Shown in pieces: positions 46,145-58,045 of a stretch of 64,000 bases of DNA. Positions within the stretch are counted from its first letter, which is position 1. Each line of letters begins with the position of its first letter. A program made the position numbers and the translations under genes. Below the pieces are notes generated by a model that was given only the letters and a program-made list of their open reading frames with translations, did not search any database and had not been told where the DNA came from. Location: positions 1 through 64,000 of the forward strand of contig JAKZZE010000029.1 of NCBI GenBank assembly GCA_024220505.1, read 5' to 3'. The DNA is from Rhizopus arrhizus. Lineage: Eukaryota; Mucoromycota; Mucoromycetes; Mucorales; Rhizopodaceae.

Positions 46145-47272
46145 CTTCACGACGCAAGATGTTGTCTGCAGCTGATGAACGTTACTGTGTACGCCAAGTC
46201 ACCAAAAATCGTGTTCCAAGTGCTGTGAAGGTTACAGAATGTCTTGAGAACGATATTGGAAAGAAAGTAGGTGTCGAAACAGTTCGTAGAGCCCTTCGGA
46301 AGGCAGGCTTAGGTGCGATTGAGAAGCCAAAGAAGCCATTGCTCAACGCGAAGAATATCCGCAACAGACTTTCTTGGTGCGTTGCTCACAAAGACTGGAC
46401 AATAGATGACTGGAAACGTGTTATTTGGTCAGACGAAACAAAATTTAATAGATTTAACTCGGATGGACGCACCTGGGCATGGATTCGATCAGGAGAAAGC
46501 CTGAAATCCCATCACGTGAAGATGACTGTTAAACACGGTGGAGGCAGTATTATGTTGTGGAGTGCTATTACCTATGCTGGAGTCGGTTGGATGTGCAAAA
46601 TCAATGGTAATATGGACAAAGAATTGTATAAAGAGATTTTGGAGGATGAACTGGAGCGTACAATTGAGTATGGTGTCAATAGATTAGGCTTCGAACGTCA
46701 CCAGGTGATTTTCCAGCATGACAACGACCCTAAGCATACATCAAAAGTAGTAAAGGAGTACCTTCAAAAACAATCTTATACTGTTTTACAATGGTCTGCA
46801 CAATCTCCAGACTTAAACCCTATCGAAAATATGTGGTCATTGTTGAAAAGGAGACTTAATGACTATGAAACTGCACCAAAAGGCATGAACGAGCTTTATG
46901 AACGTGTGACTAAGGTTTGGTACGACCTTATGAAGCCGGAAGAGTGTCAAAAAGTTATAGAAAGTATGCCACAACGTATACATAAGTGTATTCAGAACAA
47001 AGGACGTTGGACAGACTATTAACAATAAATAAATAAAGAGATTCCGATTTTTTCAATATGCTCCCAAAACTGTCCCAATGCACCGCTCGTTTTGTATATA
47101 TCTTATCTCCGCCAGTGCTACATCAATTGAAATGTAACTTGTACCACTTAAATCTATGCTACCGTAGCTTTCAAATGAGGTACAACAAGTCATGTTTTAT
47201 GCAAACAGCAATAGCACCAATAACAGTGAAAGACAGAATTACAAAACATTGGGACAGTTTTGGGAGTCACTG
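46145..47272 (+). mobile_element. Tc1-I, left part lost
   Basis: The right end reads TTTGGGAGTCACTG to 47272, next to TA, with an inner inverted copy at 47056-47078, closing a ~217-bp module. The motif ACCTCATTTGAAAG (reverse strand) is near its centre (about 47170). The left end, with promoter and HTH, is cut off at the LTR-4 border. It was inserted in Tc1-H2. Confidence 0.88.
46159..47022 (+). pseudogene. Tc1-I transposase, N-terminally truncated
   Basis: 287 codons open from LSAADERYCVRQV to GRWTDY-stop. It keeps WSDETK, QHDNDPKH and NPIENMW. The first ~55 residues, with the first helix-turn-helix, are missing because of the LTR-4 junction. Confidence 0.87.
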
Positions 47273-47274
47273 TA

Positions 47275-48235
47275 TCTCCTGCAGTCTTTTGCTCTAAAAG
47301 TAGACCATTCTTTTTCAACACGATCCCATAATTTATGCACACCTTTTGCCCTAGTATCATATGCACTTAACTTGAGCTTGAGGTGCTGCCAGATGTGCTC
47401 TATTGGGTTTAGATCTGGACTTTGTGAAGGCCAGTTGAAGGTATGGTCACACTTGAAGTTGTTGTCCTTGAACCATTGCCTAGCTAGCTTAGACGTGTGT
47501 TTAGGATCGTTATCTTGCTGAAAATAGATGTCCTGATGCTTGTACCCACAGTAATCAAGGCTATCCGTAAGAGTTGTAGTAAGAATTCCGACATAATCAG
47601 AAACTTTCATTGTGCCTTCACTGATCCAGCATGCATAACCAGGCCCGTCGTAGGTAATACAGCCCCATACCATAATGCTACCACCCCTCCTTTAACTGTC
47701 AAGTCGAGATGATGGTGTTGCAGTTTATCATCTGGTCCACTCCACAAGTATTTGCAACCATCTGAACCATAAACGTTGACTTTTGTTTCGTCACCGAATA
47801 CCATACGTCTCCAGTCATCGCTTGTCCAGTTTTTATGCTCTTCTGCCCATGCTAGTCGTCTTGCTTTCTGAACCTTAGTCAATAAAGGCTTTTTTACCTT
47901 TATCTTAGCATGGAAGTTCATGCTTTTCATAACCTTAATGGTACCCTATTAGCTAATATTGTAGCCAGTGCATACTAGATACTTATGGACAGTCTTCGTA
48001 GTCTTGAGGGTACCATTAACAATCTGCTTACGTATATAAGACTTGGTAGTAACGCTTAGAACAGCCTTTCTGCCAGGGTTTGCTGTTACTCTACCAAGAA
48101 AAAACTTGTTAGCATATCTACTTAAAATAGATTTTTTAAGTTAGGGATACGTTCCATTATCACTGAGTATGGCTTGTTTTGTAAAACCAATAATTTGATG
48201 CTTTCTTGCTTGTTTTTAGAGAGAGCGCGAACCAT
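47275..48235 (-). pseudogene. Tc1-H2 transposase, broken
   Basis: ATG at 48235. The start has the full A run (MVRALSKNKQESIK) that Tc1-H1 has lost, but it then has its own one-base loss in the A run before the 'KKSTL' region, a stop near 47946 and a frameshift near 47690. FGDETK replaces FSDETK. QQDNDPKH and NPIEHIW remain. The C terminus is cut by Tc1-I. Confidence 0.85.
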
Positions 48236-48638
48236 ACGTGTAGCAATACACCAAATCTTTGACATGTAGCGAAAGAAAAGGGAAAAAAAGTTTTGACCGG
48301 GGATAAATTAATTTTATAAGTCACGTAGACTTTTTCGGCGACAGCCGGAATGGTATGACTCATAATCAGCTAAAAAGCTCTGGTGAAAATTCCACCAAAT
48401 AACAAATAAACTTATCTACAATTGTAGTGGAAAAATGGTTCCAATGTCGGTTTTTGTACTTAATGTTAGTTTATTCCCGATTGTGTAACAGTGCAAACAA
48501 AATTTATTTTTCACTGATATAAGCTGCAAAAGCGCTACAAAATGCATGTTTTTGTGAGTCGTTACCATTTGTAGTTCAAAAGGTATAAAGCGTTAAAGTT
48601 GCGAGACGAAAACATTGGAACCATTTTTCCACCCACTG
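47275..48638 (-). mobile_element. Tc1-H2, truncated copy
   Basis: Starts at the TA next to Tc1-I and ends at CCATTTTTCCACCCACTG (48638), TA following. Similar to Tc1-H1 but with more differences. The end carrying the last transposase codons is missing. It is inserted in LINE-D ORF1. Confidence 0.9.
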
Positions 48639-48640
48639 TA

Positions 48641-49006
48641 AATACAGATGATTTGACTGAATTACAGAATTCTAACGATTCATCGGAACAATTGGTCGTG
48701 GATACGGGCGACCTTACTCCTTTGCCCGACAGTCAGCCCGAACTAAAATCAACAGACTCACCTGCGGCAGAACATGATATCACTATGGATGACAGTATCT
48801 TCCTTGATGATGACGACACAACCCATTCTACTTGAACAACATCCAATGTAGATATCAGCGCCTTGAATAGGGTTGGGGAACTATCTCAAGCTCAGATAAC
48901 AACGATACCGGCTATACAAAAACAGTTGAAGAAAACAAAGACTCCGGCTATTGGAATACGGAAGAGTGAACGCTTAAAGCGACCTCCTGTCATACTAGAT
49001 TTATAA
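48641..49006 (+). pseudogene. LINE-D ORF1 C-terminal tail
   Basis: Acidic tail (DITMDDSIFLDDDDTT) with one in-frame TGA at 48833-48835, then open to KRPPVILDL-stop at 49006. No zinc knuckle remains. It ends four bases before the ORF2 ATG. Confidence 0.65.
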
Positions 49007-49010
49007 TTTT

Positions 49011-50849
49011 ATGATTAATAATAATATTAATAATAATCGCAAGGCTTTATCGTTACTCTCTTTGAATGGCAATAGCTTTTTCAAGGTCAGTAACCCATCT
49101 TCACGACATCATCTTATACGGTAAATTCCTTCAAAATCACCTACTTTTGTTGCTCTTCAAGAGATCGATCAAAGTAGTGATTCATTTCAACATCAAAACG
49201 TTTTACACCAACAGTTCTGTTGCCAACAATCCCTGTGGACTGAATATTGTTGCCTCCTCTGCTTCGATCCTCAGTTCATTCTATCTCGAATTCCTCTTCC
49301 TGAGGATTCACGCTGTATTCTTGCAAAAGTAACTCACATTGAAGGTTCTATGGATCCATTTCATATCCTTGTTATCTATGCTCCTGCATCGCCTTCCAAA
49401 ACACGCGCAGAATTTTTTGATACAATTTTAACCTTCCGATAGTTATCACCTTACAACACACTTTCCTGCGATGACCGTATGATTATAGCAGGGGATTTTA
49501 ACTATGCGCTTCCATCTTCTTCGGCACCTCGAACGTCGCGTCCTCCACAACATTGGCTTCAATTTTTACAATGTCATTTTTGAGATGTGATATCTGAACT
49601 ACGTGGGTTACATACACCTACATTTCGACGTGGAGATACAACTCACTCGGTTATCGATTTTCTATACATATCGCTAGATTTATCCGTTCACTATGTCTGT
49701 TTAGAATAGGGGAGTTTTAGGTAAATATAATATAGCAATCAAAGATAAAGAAATACTGTTAGAACTTGGTATCTCTTTATTAAGTTAAGATAACTATTGT
49801 ATGATTCCAAAAAATAAATTCTACATGTAAAAAGTGAGAGTATTTATAGACATGATACGGATAAAGAATTAGGACAGATTTATAATCAATTTGACAGAAT
49901 AGATGATTACTATTTCTAATTATTAGTTTAGCCTGTTCCTAGCTTGTATTGTCAATTATGCTATTGGGATGGTTTCAGATATAACTATTTAAGGAGACGG
50001 TACGGATGAATATAAAGACCTTTAGTTCCGTGATTGGATATCATTGCTAACAATAATATCTCAGTCAGGATAAATGTTTTCATGACTAATGATGATCCGG
50101 TAAGTAATCGTCATTCCTTATTCAACATGCTCATACTATCACTAAACTATATTACAACCATGTCATCTTATTTGACTATGTGAAGTTAATATGAATAAAG
50201 CTTAATATAAAAATCTAATCAAAGTATTTTATTGATCTGTGTTGGGAATAATGTTATAAATGATTCCAAGTTATGTCAACATATTATTCAGGATCATATC
50301 TGATTCCTTTTACTAAAATAAAGTGACTATAATCTTATGTATCCTTAACAATGTCGATACTGAGGTCGATTTTCTCAACCCTCAATAGACTGATCATGCA
50401 CTTCTTGGATTAGCGTTTCACGCGAATCTATCCACTATCTCAGGACCTGGTATTTGGCGCGCTAACCCAATTTATATCGCTAATAAGGATTTCATAAGAC
50501 AATTTCATCGCATGCTGAAAAATCTTTACGATCATGAAGTACACTTTTCATCGATGTCACCACAAGAATTATGGGATATTATCAAAGCGCGGATCAAGGA
50601 GTTTATCAAAGGTTATGGTCGCCAACGTGTGGACTAGAGGAAACAGTTGAAATCGCTATTTTGAAAGCAGAACGTACTTGGAGGGAACGCGGGGAAACTG
50701 ATGCCGAATACCTCAAGAAATCTGCGTCAGCTCGACAAGCCCAACGATCAGTCCTAATGCTGCGAAATCCCGCCACGGGCGACATCTGCTCTAATCAGGA
50801 GCAAATGTTGGGTGTAACACTTACGCCAATCTCTATGCGACCGAGCCTA
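49011..50849 (+). pseudogene. LINE-D ORF2, decayed endonuclease region
   Basis: Starts MINNNINNN and shows worn endonuclease motifs FVALQEID, AGDFNYALPS and FRRGDTTHSVIDFLY, with several stops. After solo LTR-3 it continues with SGPGIWRANPIYI, AERTWRERGETDAEYL and YANLYATEP, where Tc1-K cuts it before the reverse transcriptase core. Confidence 0.8.
49698..50350 (-). mobile_element. Solo LTR-3 (gypsy-1 family)
   Basis: 653 bp, TGTTTAGAATAGGGG to CCTTAACA, flanked by ATGTC (49693-49697, 50351-50355). About as long as the gypsy-1 LTRs, with a few substitutions and small indels. No internal sequence remains. Confidence 0.95.
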
Positions 50850-52379
50850 TACAGTGGGTGAAAAACTCTAAAAGCGTTATGATATTATTAGCGTTTTTGG
50901 TTGTTCTGTTTTACGAAATAGGTGTATCACCGTGAAATTTTGCACATATGTAGCACTGACAATAACATATTGTATACTATATTTTCAATCTCAGATGGTA
51001 AATATTGATCCGGAATCAACTGCTAAAAGGAGACTGGTTTATTTTTAGAGTTTTTTCACTTCCATAAATGTCGGATACACGGACCGACCGACAGACTTTG
51101 CGGACTTTTATTGACATATTATGAGTCATAAAGTCTCCAGAAGTATAAAAAAGTCAATTTTCTCTTTTTCTTCAAATTTTTCCGTTTAATTTTTTAAATT
51201 TCCTAAACACTTCAATCATGACTAAATCCCTCTCAGCTGCCATCAAAAAATATATAAAGTCCGCTCTACTTTCCGGAAAAGACTCTATGGGCGTTGCAAA
51301 CTGCTTTGGGGTTACGTATGCAACAGTTAATAACTATGCGAACAAGTTTTTTCCTAACCGACAGTGTGGGCTTGGTGGTAGACCGATAGTTGTGTCCGCT
51401 CAGACGAAGAGATTCATCAAACTTCAGGTTGTACATGGCCAACTCGAGACTGCGAGGGAAGTACATGACAAACTCATGGAGCTGGGGTATTCCATATCAT
51501 ACAAAACCGCTACAGTCCTACTGTCAACTGCCTAACAAAACCATAAAATGGCCTGCACAGTGCTATAATTACGTCAGAACTACGAAATAAAAACCATTAG
51601 ATAGCCCATACGTCATAGTATAAGAAGAAAAGAGTGATGTAATTCTAGCTTGTTACACAAAGATCTAAATCAAGAAAAATTGATTTTGGGTTAAATGGAA
51701 AATGATGTAAGTATGATTAAATGTACTTTAAGCCCTATTTTGGCGTACATGATGCAATGATAACGTAAATAACGTATCATCATGACGTAGAGAAGCTAAA
51801 AATGTATAAAAAAGCGACACTTTTCTCTTCATTTCCCCCATCACATCTCTACTTCTACACTTGACAACTACTTCTTTGTAATGCCTTATAAACTCAGCAA
51901 CGACACACGCAATAACGTCATTTCATTAATTAAGGCCGGAAAGGGTACTACAAATATTGTACGAGCCACTGGAGTGTCTAGAGCCCTAGTTATTCTTATG
52001 AAAAAGCAAGTTGATCCTGATCGCGTCAAACCCCGTGGTGGTAGAGTCAGCACCGTTCCCGATTTTACAAAGCAAGTCATAGCTTTTAAAGTCCGAAAAG
52101 GCTTCTTATTATCAGCAAAGGATGTTCAAAGATATCTGTGGTCTCTTGGTTACAAATTGCAGTACTCATCTACGACACAACTAATGCGATCCCTCGGCCT
52201 TAAAACTCTGTATAAGAAAAAGAAGCCTTTAATCAAGAGAACTAACCAGAAAAAGCGATTGGAATGGGCCAAAAAACACCATGACTGGACTGTAGAGGAC
52301 TGGAACAAGGTCGTATTCTCCGACGAAACCAAAATCAACAGATGGGGATCAGATGGAGCTCAAATTACATGGAAACATA

Positions 52380-54026
52380 CAGTTGTTGGAATAATTGTTC
52401 GGATGTTTTGCAATTTTATACTTTTCGCCTTGTATCTCTGCAGTCAGATAAGATACAGCTGCTTACAATACCTCATTAGAAAGCGACAGTTGTCATGTAT
52501 AACATATAAAAATTTAAGGTTATGGGATTACTTCCATATATAGTAAGGTCAATTTGCGTCAAGCATATGCATTCGAACAATTTTTCCAACTGAATCATCT
52601 TTTATTTAATATCGTGTATAACCGCCTTTAGCTTTAATGACTGCTCTACAACGAGCTGGCATACTCTTGATATATGCTTGGCACTACTCTTTAGTAAAAA
52701 AGTTCCATTCTTTCTCGATTCTAGACCAGAGATCATGCACTCCTTTAGCCCTACCTTCATATAAACTCAGCCTCAACTTCAAATGGTGCCAGAGATGCTC
52801 TATAGAACTCAAATCAGGACTTTGAGCTGGCCAATTGAAGGTGTGCTCTTCTTTAAACCCATTTTCTTTAAACCAAGCACGAGCAAGCTTCGATATGTGT
52901 TTAGGATCGTTATCTTGTTGAAAATAGATAGCCTCCTGCTTGTAGCCACAGTAGTTCAGGCTGTCCATCAGTGTAGTTGACAGGATATGAACATAATCTG
53001 ATGCTTTCATAGTACCGTCCTCAATCGTGCAGGCATATCCAGGACCATCCCACGTCATACAACCCCAAAGCATTACACTGCCAGCTCCTCCTTTGACTGT
53101 AAGGTCAAGATGATGAGGTTGCAATTTATCACCAGGTCTTCTCCAAAAGTATTTACAACCATCCGAGCCCCAAACATTAATCTTGGTCTCATCAGAAAAC
53201 ACCATACGTCTCCAGTCATCTTCTGTCCAATCTTTGTAAGCTTTAGCCTATTTTAGTCTAGCTTCCATGTGTGATTTTTTGAGGAGAGGCTTTTTCTTCT
53301 TAATTTGGATACTGAAACCCATGCTGTGAAGCATTTTTACTGTATCAAAATAGCCAACATTATAACCAATGCTGCTTAATTATGACCATATGCTCTTTGC
53401 TGTCTGAAGTGAACCATTTATAAGCTCTCTCTTCAGGTAATTCTTTGTTATTGAGCTTATAGTAATCTTTCTACCAGCATGACCTCGAGTACGTTTAGGT
53501 GCATACAAGTTCTTGTACTTGCTCAAAGTGGACCTTGATACTCCTGGAACACGTTTCATAATTTCTGAGTATGATAAACCCTTTTTCAACAACGACCGGA
53601 TTCTTTCTTGCTTGCTACGAGATAAAGGGTGTACCATGATATAAAAAAGTATAGGCTGTACGAGATAGAAGGGAAACACTGCAAAATCCAGCCTTATTTC
53701 TATATTTTAAGCTCTGACTAAAAGCAAAAGCGCTATTTCATTATTACGTCATTTTGTAATGCTGTATTTGTGACGTCAGAAACGTCAATGATATCATCAT
53801 TATAGAATGCATTGAGTTGGAAAAATTGTTCGAATGCATATGCTTGACGCAAATTGACCTTACTATATATGGAAGTAATCCCATAACCTTAAATTTTTAT
53901 ATGTTATACATGACAACTGTCGCTTTCTAATGAGGTATTGTAAGCAGCTGTATCTTATCTGACTGCAGAGATACAAGGCGAAAAGTATAAAATTGCAAAA
54001 CATCCGAACAATTATTCCAACAACTG
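52380..54026 (-). mobile_element. Tc1-L inserted in Tc1-E2
   Basis: 1647 bp; ends CAGTTGTTGGAATAATTGTT at 52380 and inverted to 54026, TA on both sides. Inner inverted copies at about 52569-52592 and 53816-53838, spacing ~213 bp; the motif CTCATTAGAAAG near the module centre (about 52472). Confidence 0.93.
52606..53637 (-). pseudogene. Tc1-L transposase with three stops
   Basis: 344 codons from MVHPLSRSKQERIRS to GGYTRY. At least three in-frame stops: after KSIWS, in place of Trp in RLK-stop-AKAY, and before CQAYIKSMP. FSDETK and QQDNDPKH are kept; the Glu motif reads SSIEHLW (usually NPIEHLW, Glu still present). Confidence 0.87.
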
Positions 54027-56442
54027 TAAGGATGACCCACTTCGACCACATAATTATCAGACTCAATTAAAAGGTGGCGGAGGCTCAATGATGGTTTGGG
54101 GATGCATGACATCATCAGGAGTAGGTTACGCATGCCGTATTATTGAGTATCCTATGAAATCAGAGCTGTACACCCATATCTTGGATACTTCCTATAAGGA
54201 TACACTCGAGCACTTCAGTCTCAGCAATGAGGAAGTCATCTTTCAACAGGACGGAGATACAAAACACACATCGAAACTCACTAAAAAATGGCTTGCAGAT
54301 AACGGAATTAACTATATTCAAGACTGGCCAGCAAATAGTCCCGACCTAAACCCCATTGAACACCTCTGGCATCATGTTAAGTTGAAATTAGATGCATATG
54401 ACACCAAGCCCAAAAATATGGATGAATTGTGGGATAGATTTGATGCAGAGTGGAACAAATTCACTAAAGAGGACATGAAGAAGTATTACGAGAGTATGCC
54501 AAAAAGAATTGAAGAGGTTATCAAGGCTAAAGGTGGATATACAAAGCGTTAAAGATTTGCTGTCAGATTGATTTTATAGTCATTTTTCATTTTTTTCAAA
54601 TTCCGCCACATTTTACTAATTAGTGTGCTATAAAAATTTGTTCAATAAAAATATGTTGTTTTAGCACTGTTCCATTAAAATTTAAAAAGTTTAGCTCTAT
54701 TTTTGCGGGAATTATCTTAAATTTTATTTTTGTTAGGCAGTTAACAGCAGGACTGTATAAACGTATTAAAATCGATGAATTTCTTTTCTGCGATTAAGGT
54801 TAAACAGCCTTTGTTAACCACAAACCACATGAAGAGACGACTAGCATGGGCCAAAAAGTACCAAAACTGGACTACAGATGACTGGCGACGTGTACTGTTC
54901 TCTGATGAAACAAAAGTCAACATTTGGGGCTCTGACGGATGTAAGTACTATTGGTCAAGACCAGGGGACCCTCTTAAGCCTCACCATATCGACGTAACAG
55001 TCAAGCATGGAGGCGGTAGTTTAATGATGTGGGGGTGCATGACGTATGAGGGACCTGGGTACGCCTGTCAAATATACGATGGAACTATGAATTCAGATCT
55101 TTACCAACATATATTGGACACAACACTTCGGGAAACAATGGAATACTATGATATGGATTGGTCTACAGTATATTTTCAGCACGATGGTGATCCAAAGCAT
55201 CGTTCCAAGTCAACCATCCAATGGCTAACTGCTAATAGAGTCAACTATATTGATGACTGGCCAGCCCAAAGTCCTGATCTTAACCCAATTGAGCACCTCT
55301 GGCATCATTTGAAGTTGAAGCTATCGTTATATGGCAAGAAGGCCAAAGGTGTTCATGAATTGTGGGAAAGAGTTGAAAAGGAATGGAACTCCTTTGACAA
55401 AGAAGTTTGCAGAAGGTATATTGACACTATGCCTGCGCGTATTAAGGCAGTAATCGATGCCAAAGGTGGATCTACAGTAGGTGAAAAAATACGAGCAACC
55501 TTTTGGCAAAATCGACTTTTTTCGCTATATCAAAAGGTACATGCCAACTACCGGCTTGAGACTCCTATGGTATATTTTTGGGGTCACGTGTCTTAAAACA
55601 GTAAAGGTCTCATGTAGCAGTACTGGAAATTGAGAGAGGAATGAAAATCCGAATTTAAAAATTTGACTTCCGACCAGATTAAATTATGTACGGTAATCAT
55701 ACGTTTACATTTAAGTCAACAAAGAACATATCGGAAGACCATATAGCGTACTTGTATGGAACTGTGAGTGTTCCTTATTGTATTCATATAAAAGCAAGTG
55801 CGACTTCAAGAGCCCTTGGTTTCTTTTTTTTTACTCAACTTCTCTCACTACTTCTCATCATCATGCCTAAATCTATACCAATGGAAAAGCAATCCAGAAA
55901 TAAAAGATATATCACTAAATAGTATGAAGCTAGAGGATATCGCAGATAAATATTACGTTCATTCTCGCACAGTTAAAAGGTATACTAGGAAACTTTTTCC
56001 ATGAAATTCATACCTGTCGGCTGGAAGACATACTATTGTCTCTTATGCCATGAAGCACTATATCAAGCTGTGTATTATTACTGGTCATCGAACAGTAGCG
56101 AAAGAGCTATTCAGGGAGTTGGGTAAGTTTGGTTACTTGTTGATGTATCGTTCAGGAGTAAACGGGCTGAGATCCATAAAGTGCCACCGAGAGCTAAAAA
56201 AAAAGAAGGCATTTTTAAAAAAGGATCATTGAAAAAAGCAGATTGCCTGAGCAAAAAGGCATCGCAACAGGTCAAGTCAAGAGTGACGAACAGTAGCGTT
56301 CTCAGCTGCAGCAAAGACTAGCATCTAGTGATCAGATGGTGTAAAGTAGTGTAGAGTAGTATAAAATGACATTTCGCTCCCCCATCACATCGATATTACA
56401 GTAAAGCACTGCAGCTGTAGGACCAACATATGCGGTCACATA

Positions 56443-58045
56443 CAATAAGGGACAAAATCAGTCCGTTTTTTGGTTTTTTCGCAATGCCTCGCCGGGAATT
56501 AAGCTTAGAGCTCTGCTTTGCTGACGAAAAATTTGTCTCTTCCTTCAACAAAGTTGACAATATTTGTCGGAAATGGTATTTTTTATTTTCCGCCATGTTA
56601 TAAGAAGATATATTGAAAATAATGTATTTTTATTTTTTTGAATTTCGATTAGTACTTGGTATCGCGGCCCTTACGCTGGATTACGTCCCGAACTCGACGG
56701 GGCATAGAGTGAATAAGGTTTCTACAGTACTCTGGAGTTGCTAGGTCATACCAAAGCTTCGAAACCCGGTCAAAAAATGCTTGGTCAGTCTCAACCACAG
56801 AAGAAGGTGGTCTTGTCATCTGTTCCTTCTTTTTAAGCATGGCCCATGCATTTTCAATTGGGTTAAGGTCAGGGGAGTATGCTGGCCAACTCAGGAGCTT
56901 AATCTTGTTCTTTTGGAACCATTTTGAAGGAGCTGAAGCACAATGGATGCTTGCATTATCTTGTTGAAAGATCATGTCCTTACTTTGCAGGCCATAATAC
57001 TTCAATGTCTCCTTGTATTCCTCCTCAAGTACTGACGTGTATAGCTCACCATTTACATTACTTTGTAGCCAGGACATGTAGCCCCCTCCATGTATAGTTA
57101 TGCAACTCCAAAGCATGATCCCGCCTCCTCCATAAGCATGTTTCTTTTTGTAGTGATGGTCTCGATAAGGTGCATTATCCTCTTTCCAAGCGTATTCTAG
57201 GCCATTAGACCCTCTTTTTTGGATCTTTGTCTCATCAGAAAAGACAACGCGTTCCCAATCAGTCTCGGACCAGTCTTTATGAGCCTTTGCCCAATCATAT
57301 CGTGCCTTTTGCTTGTCATTATTAAGTGGAAGTACCGTCTTTTTCTTAGTCGATTTTAGACCTTTGCGTTTCAAAGTACGAGCAATTGTTTTTGGATTGA
57401 CCATTTGATCTGGTTTTTTAACGCCAAAGGAAGCATCGGCTGCGCTTTTAGATACGCCAAGTCTTATGTCTCTAGCTGCTTTGGTTTCCTCCCTAGGTGT
57501 GGGTAAACGATGTCTACTCGCGCTATTTTTTGACTGCAACTTGGTTTTCCTTGAAATTCTTCGAATCATGGACTTTCCACAGCCTACTTTTTTTTTAATT
57601 ACATCCCATGGAATGGAGTGGTTCAACATGTTTTCAATTTGGGCATGTTTGTCGGCATTCTTTGCTGTCATGGCGTGTTTGGCTAATCTGAGATGAGGTA
57701 AATGAGGAAAAAGAAAAAATGTAAAAAAATAAAAGAAGCTAAAATATGAGAACATGTTAGCGTTCACTGACGTCATAAGACGTACCAAACTAAATCTCAA
57801 GTCAGTCCAGTGACTGTTTCTGGAGATATGGTGTCTAATGCAAAATCGGGCGTTAGCAACAATCACAGAAAATCACTTTTTCCGCCATAACTACAGAGAA
57901 AATGGTGGTAGAAGCAATTAGGTTACACCAATAATTTTGTCTAGCTTTCGTGCAAATGTTTCGTCAGCAAAGCGAAGCCCTAAGTTTAATTCCCGGCGAG
58001 GCATTGCGAAAAAACCAAAAAACGGACTGATTTTGTCCCTTACTG
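56443..58045 (-). mobile_element. Tc1-G1 inserted in Tc1-M
   Basis: 1603 bp. Right end GACTGATTTTGTCCCTTACTG at 58045; left end CAATAAGGGACAAAATCAGT, with one change (CAA for CAG) from Tc1-G2. TA on both sides. No inverted inner repeat. Near-identical to Tc1-G2 in the opposite orientation. Confidence 0.93.
56649..57671 (-). CDS. Tc1-G1 transposase, intact
   Basis: 340 aa from MTAKNADKHAQIENML; the open frame extends upstream but that part (poly-Phe-rich) looks like 5' leader, and this ATG gives the family length. HTH with WDVIKKKVGCGKSMIRRI, then FSDETK, QQDNASIH and NPIENAW as the DDE triad, ending RKGRDTKY. Identical in protein sequence to the Tc1-G2 product. The changed base in its left terminal repeat might weaken mobility. 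Confidence 0.93.
   Translation of the reverse strand: MTAKNADKHAQIENMLNHSIPWDVIKKKVGCGKSMIRRISRKTKLQSKNSASRHRLPTPREETKAARDIRLGVSKSAADASFGVKKPDQMVNPKTIARTLKRKGLKSTKKKTVLPLNNDKQKARYDWAKAHKDWSETDWERVVFSDETKIQKRGSNGLEYAWKEDNAPYRDHHYKKKHAYGGGGIMLWSCITIHGGGYMSWLQSNVNGELYTSVLEEEYKETLKYYGLQSKDMIFQQDNASIHCASAPSKWFQKNKIKLLSWPAYSPDLNPIENAWAMLKKKEQMTRPPSSVVETDQAFFDRVSKLWYDLATPEYCRNLIHSMPRRVRDVIQRKGRDTKY

Larger units (their letters stand above)
51881..54552 (+). pseudogene. Tc1-E2 transposase split by Tc1-L
   Basis: 51881-52379 joins 54029-54552 in frame without Tc1-L and one TA, giving 341 codons including stop from MPYKLSNDT to GGYTKR. DDE triad complete. Unlike Tc1-E1 it has the Trp codon TGG in KRLEWAKK, so it was fully coding before Tc1-L came in. 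Confidence 0.9.
51513..54755 (+). mobile_element. Tc1-E2 inserted in Tc1-K, carrying Tc1-L
   Basis: Repeats CAGTCCTACTGTCAACTGCC at 51513 and GGCAGTTAACAGCAGGACTG ending at 54755, TA on both sides. Opposite orientation to Tc1-E1; the two predicted transposase halves are identical in amino acids apart from the nonsense site. Confidence 0.92.
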
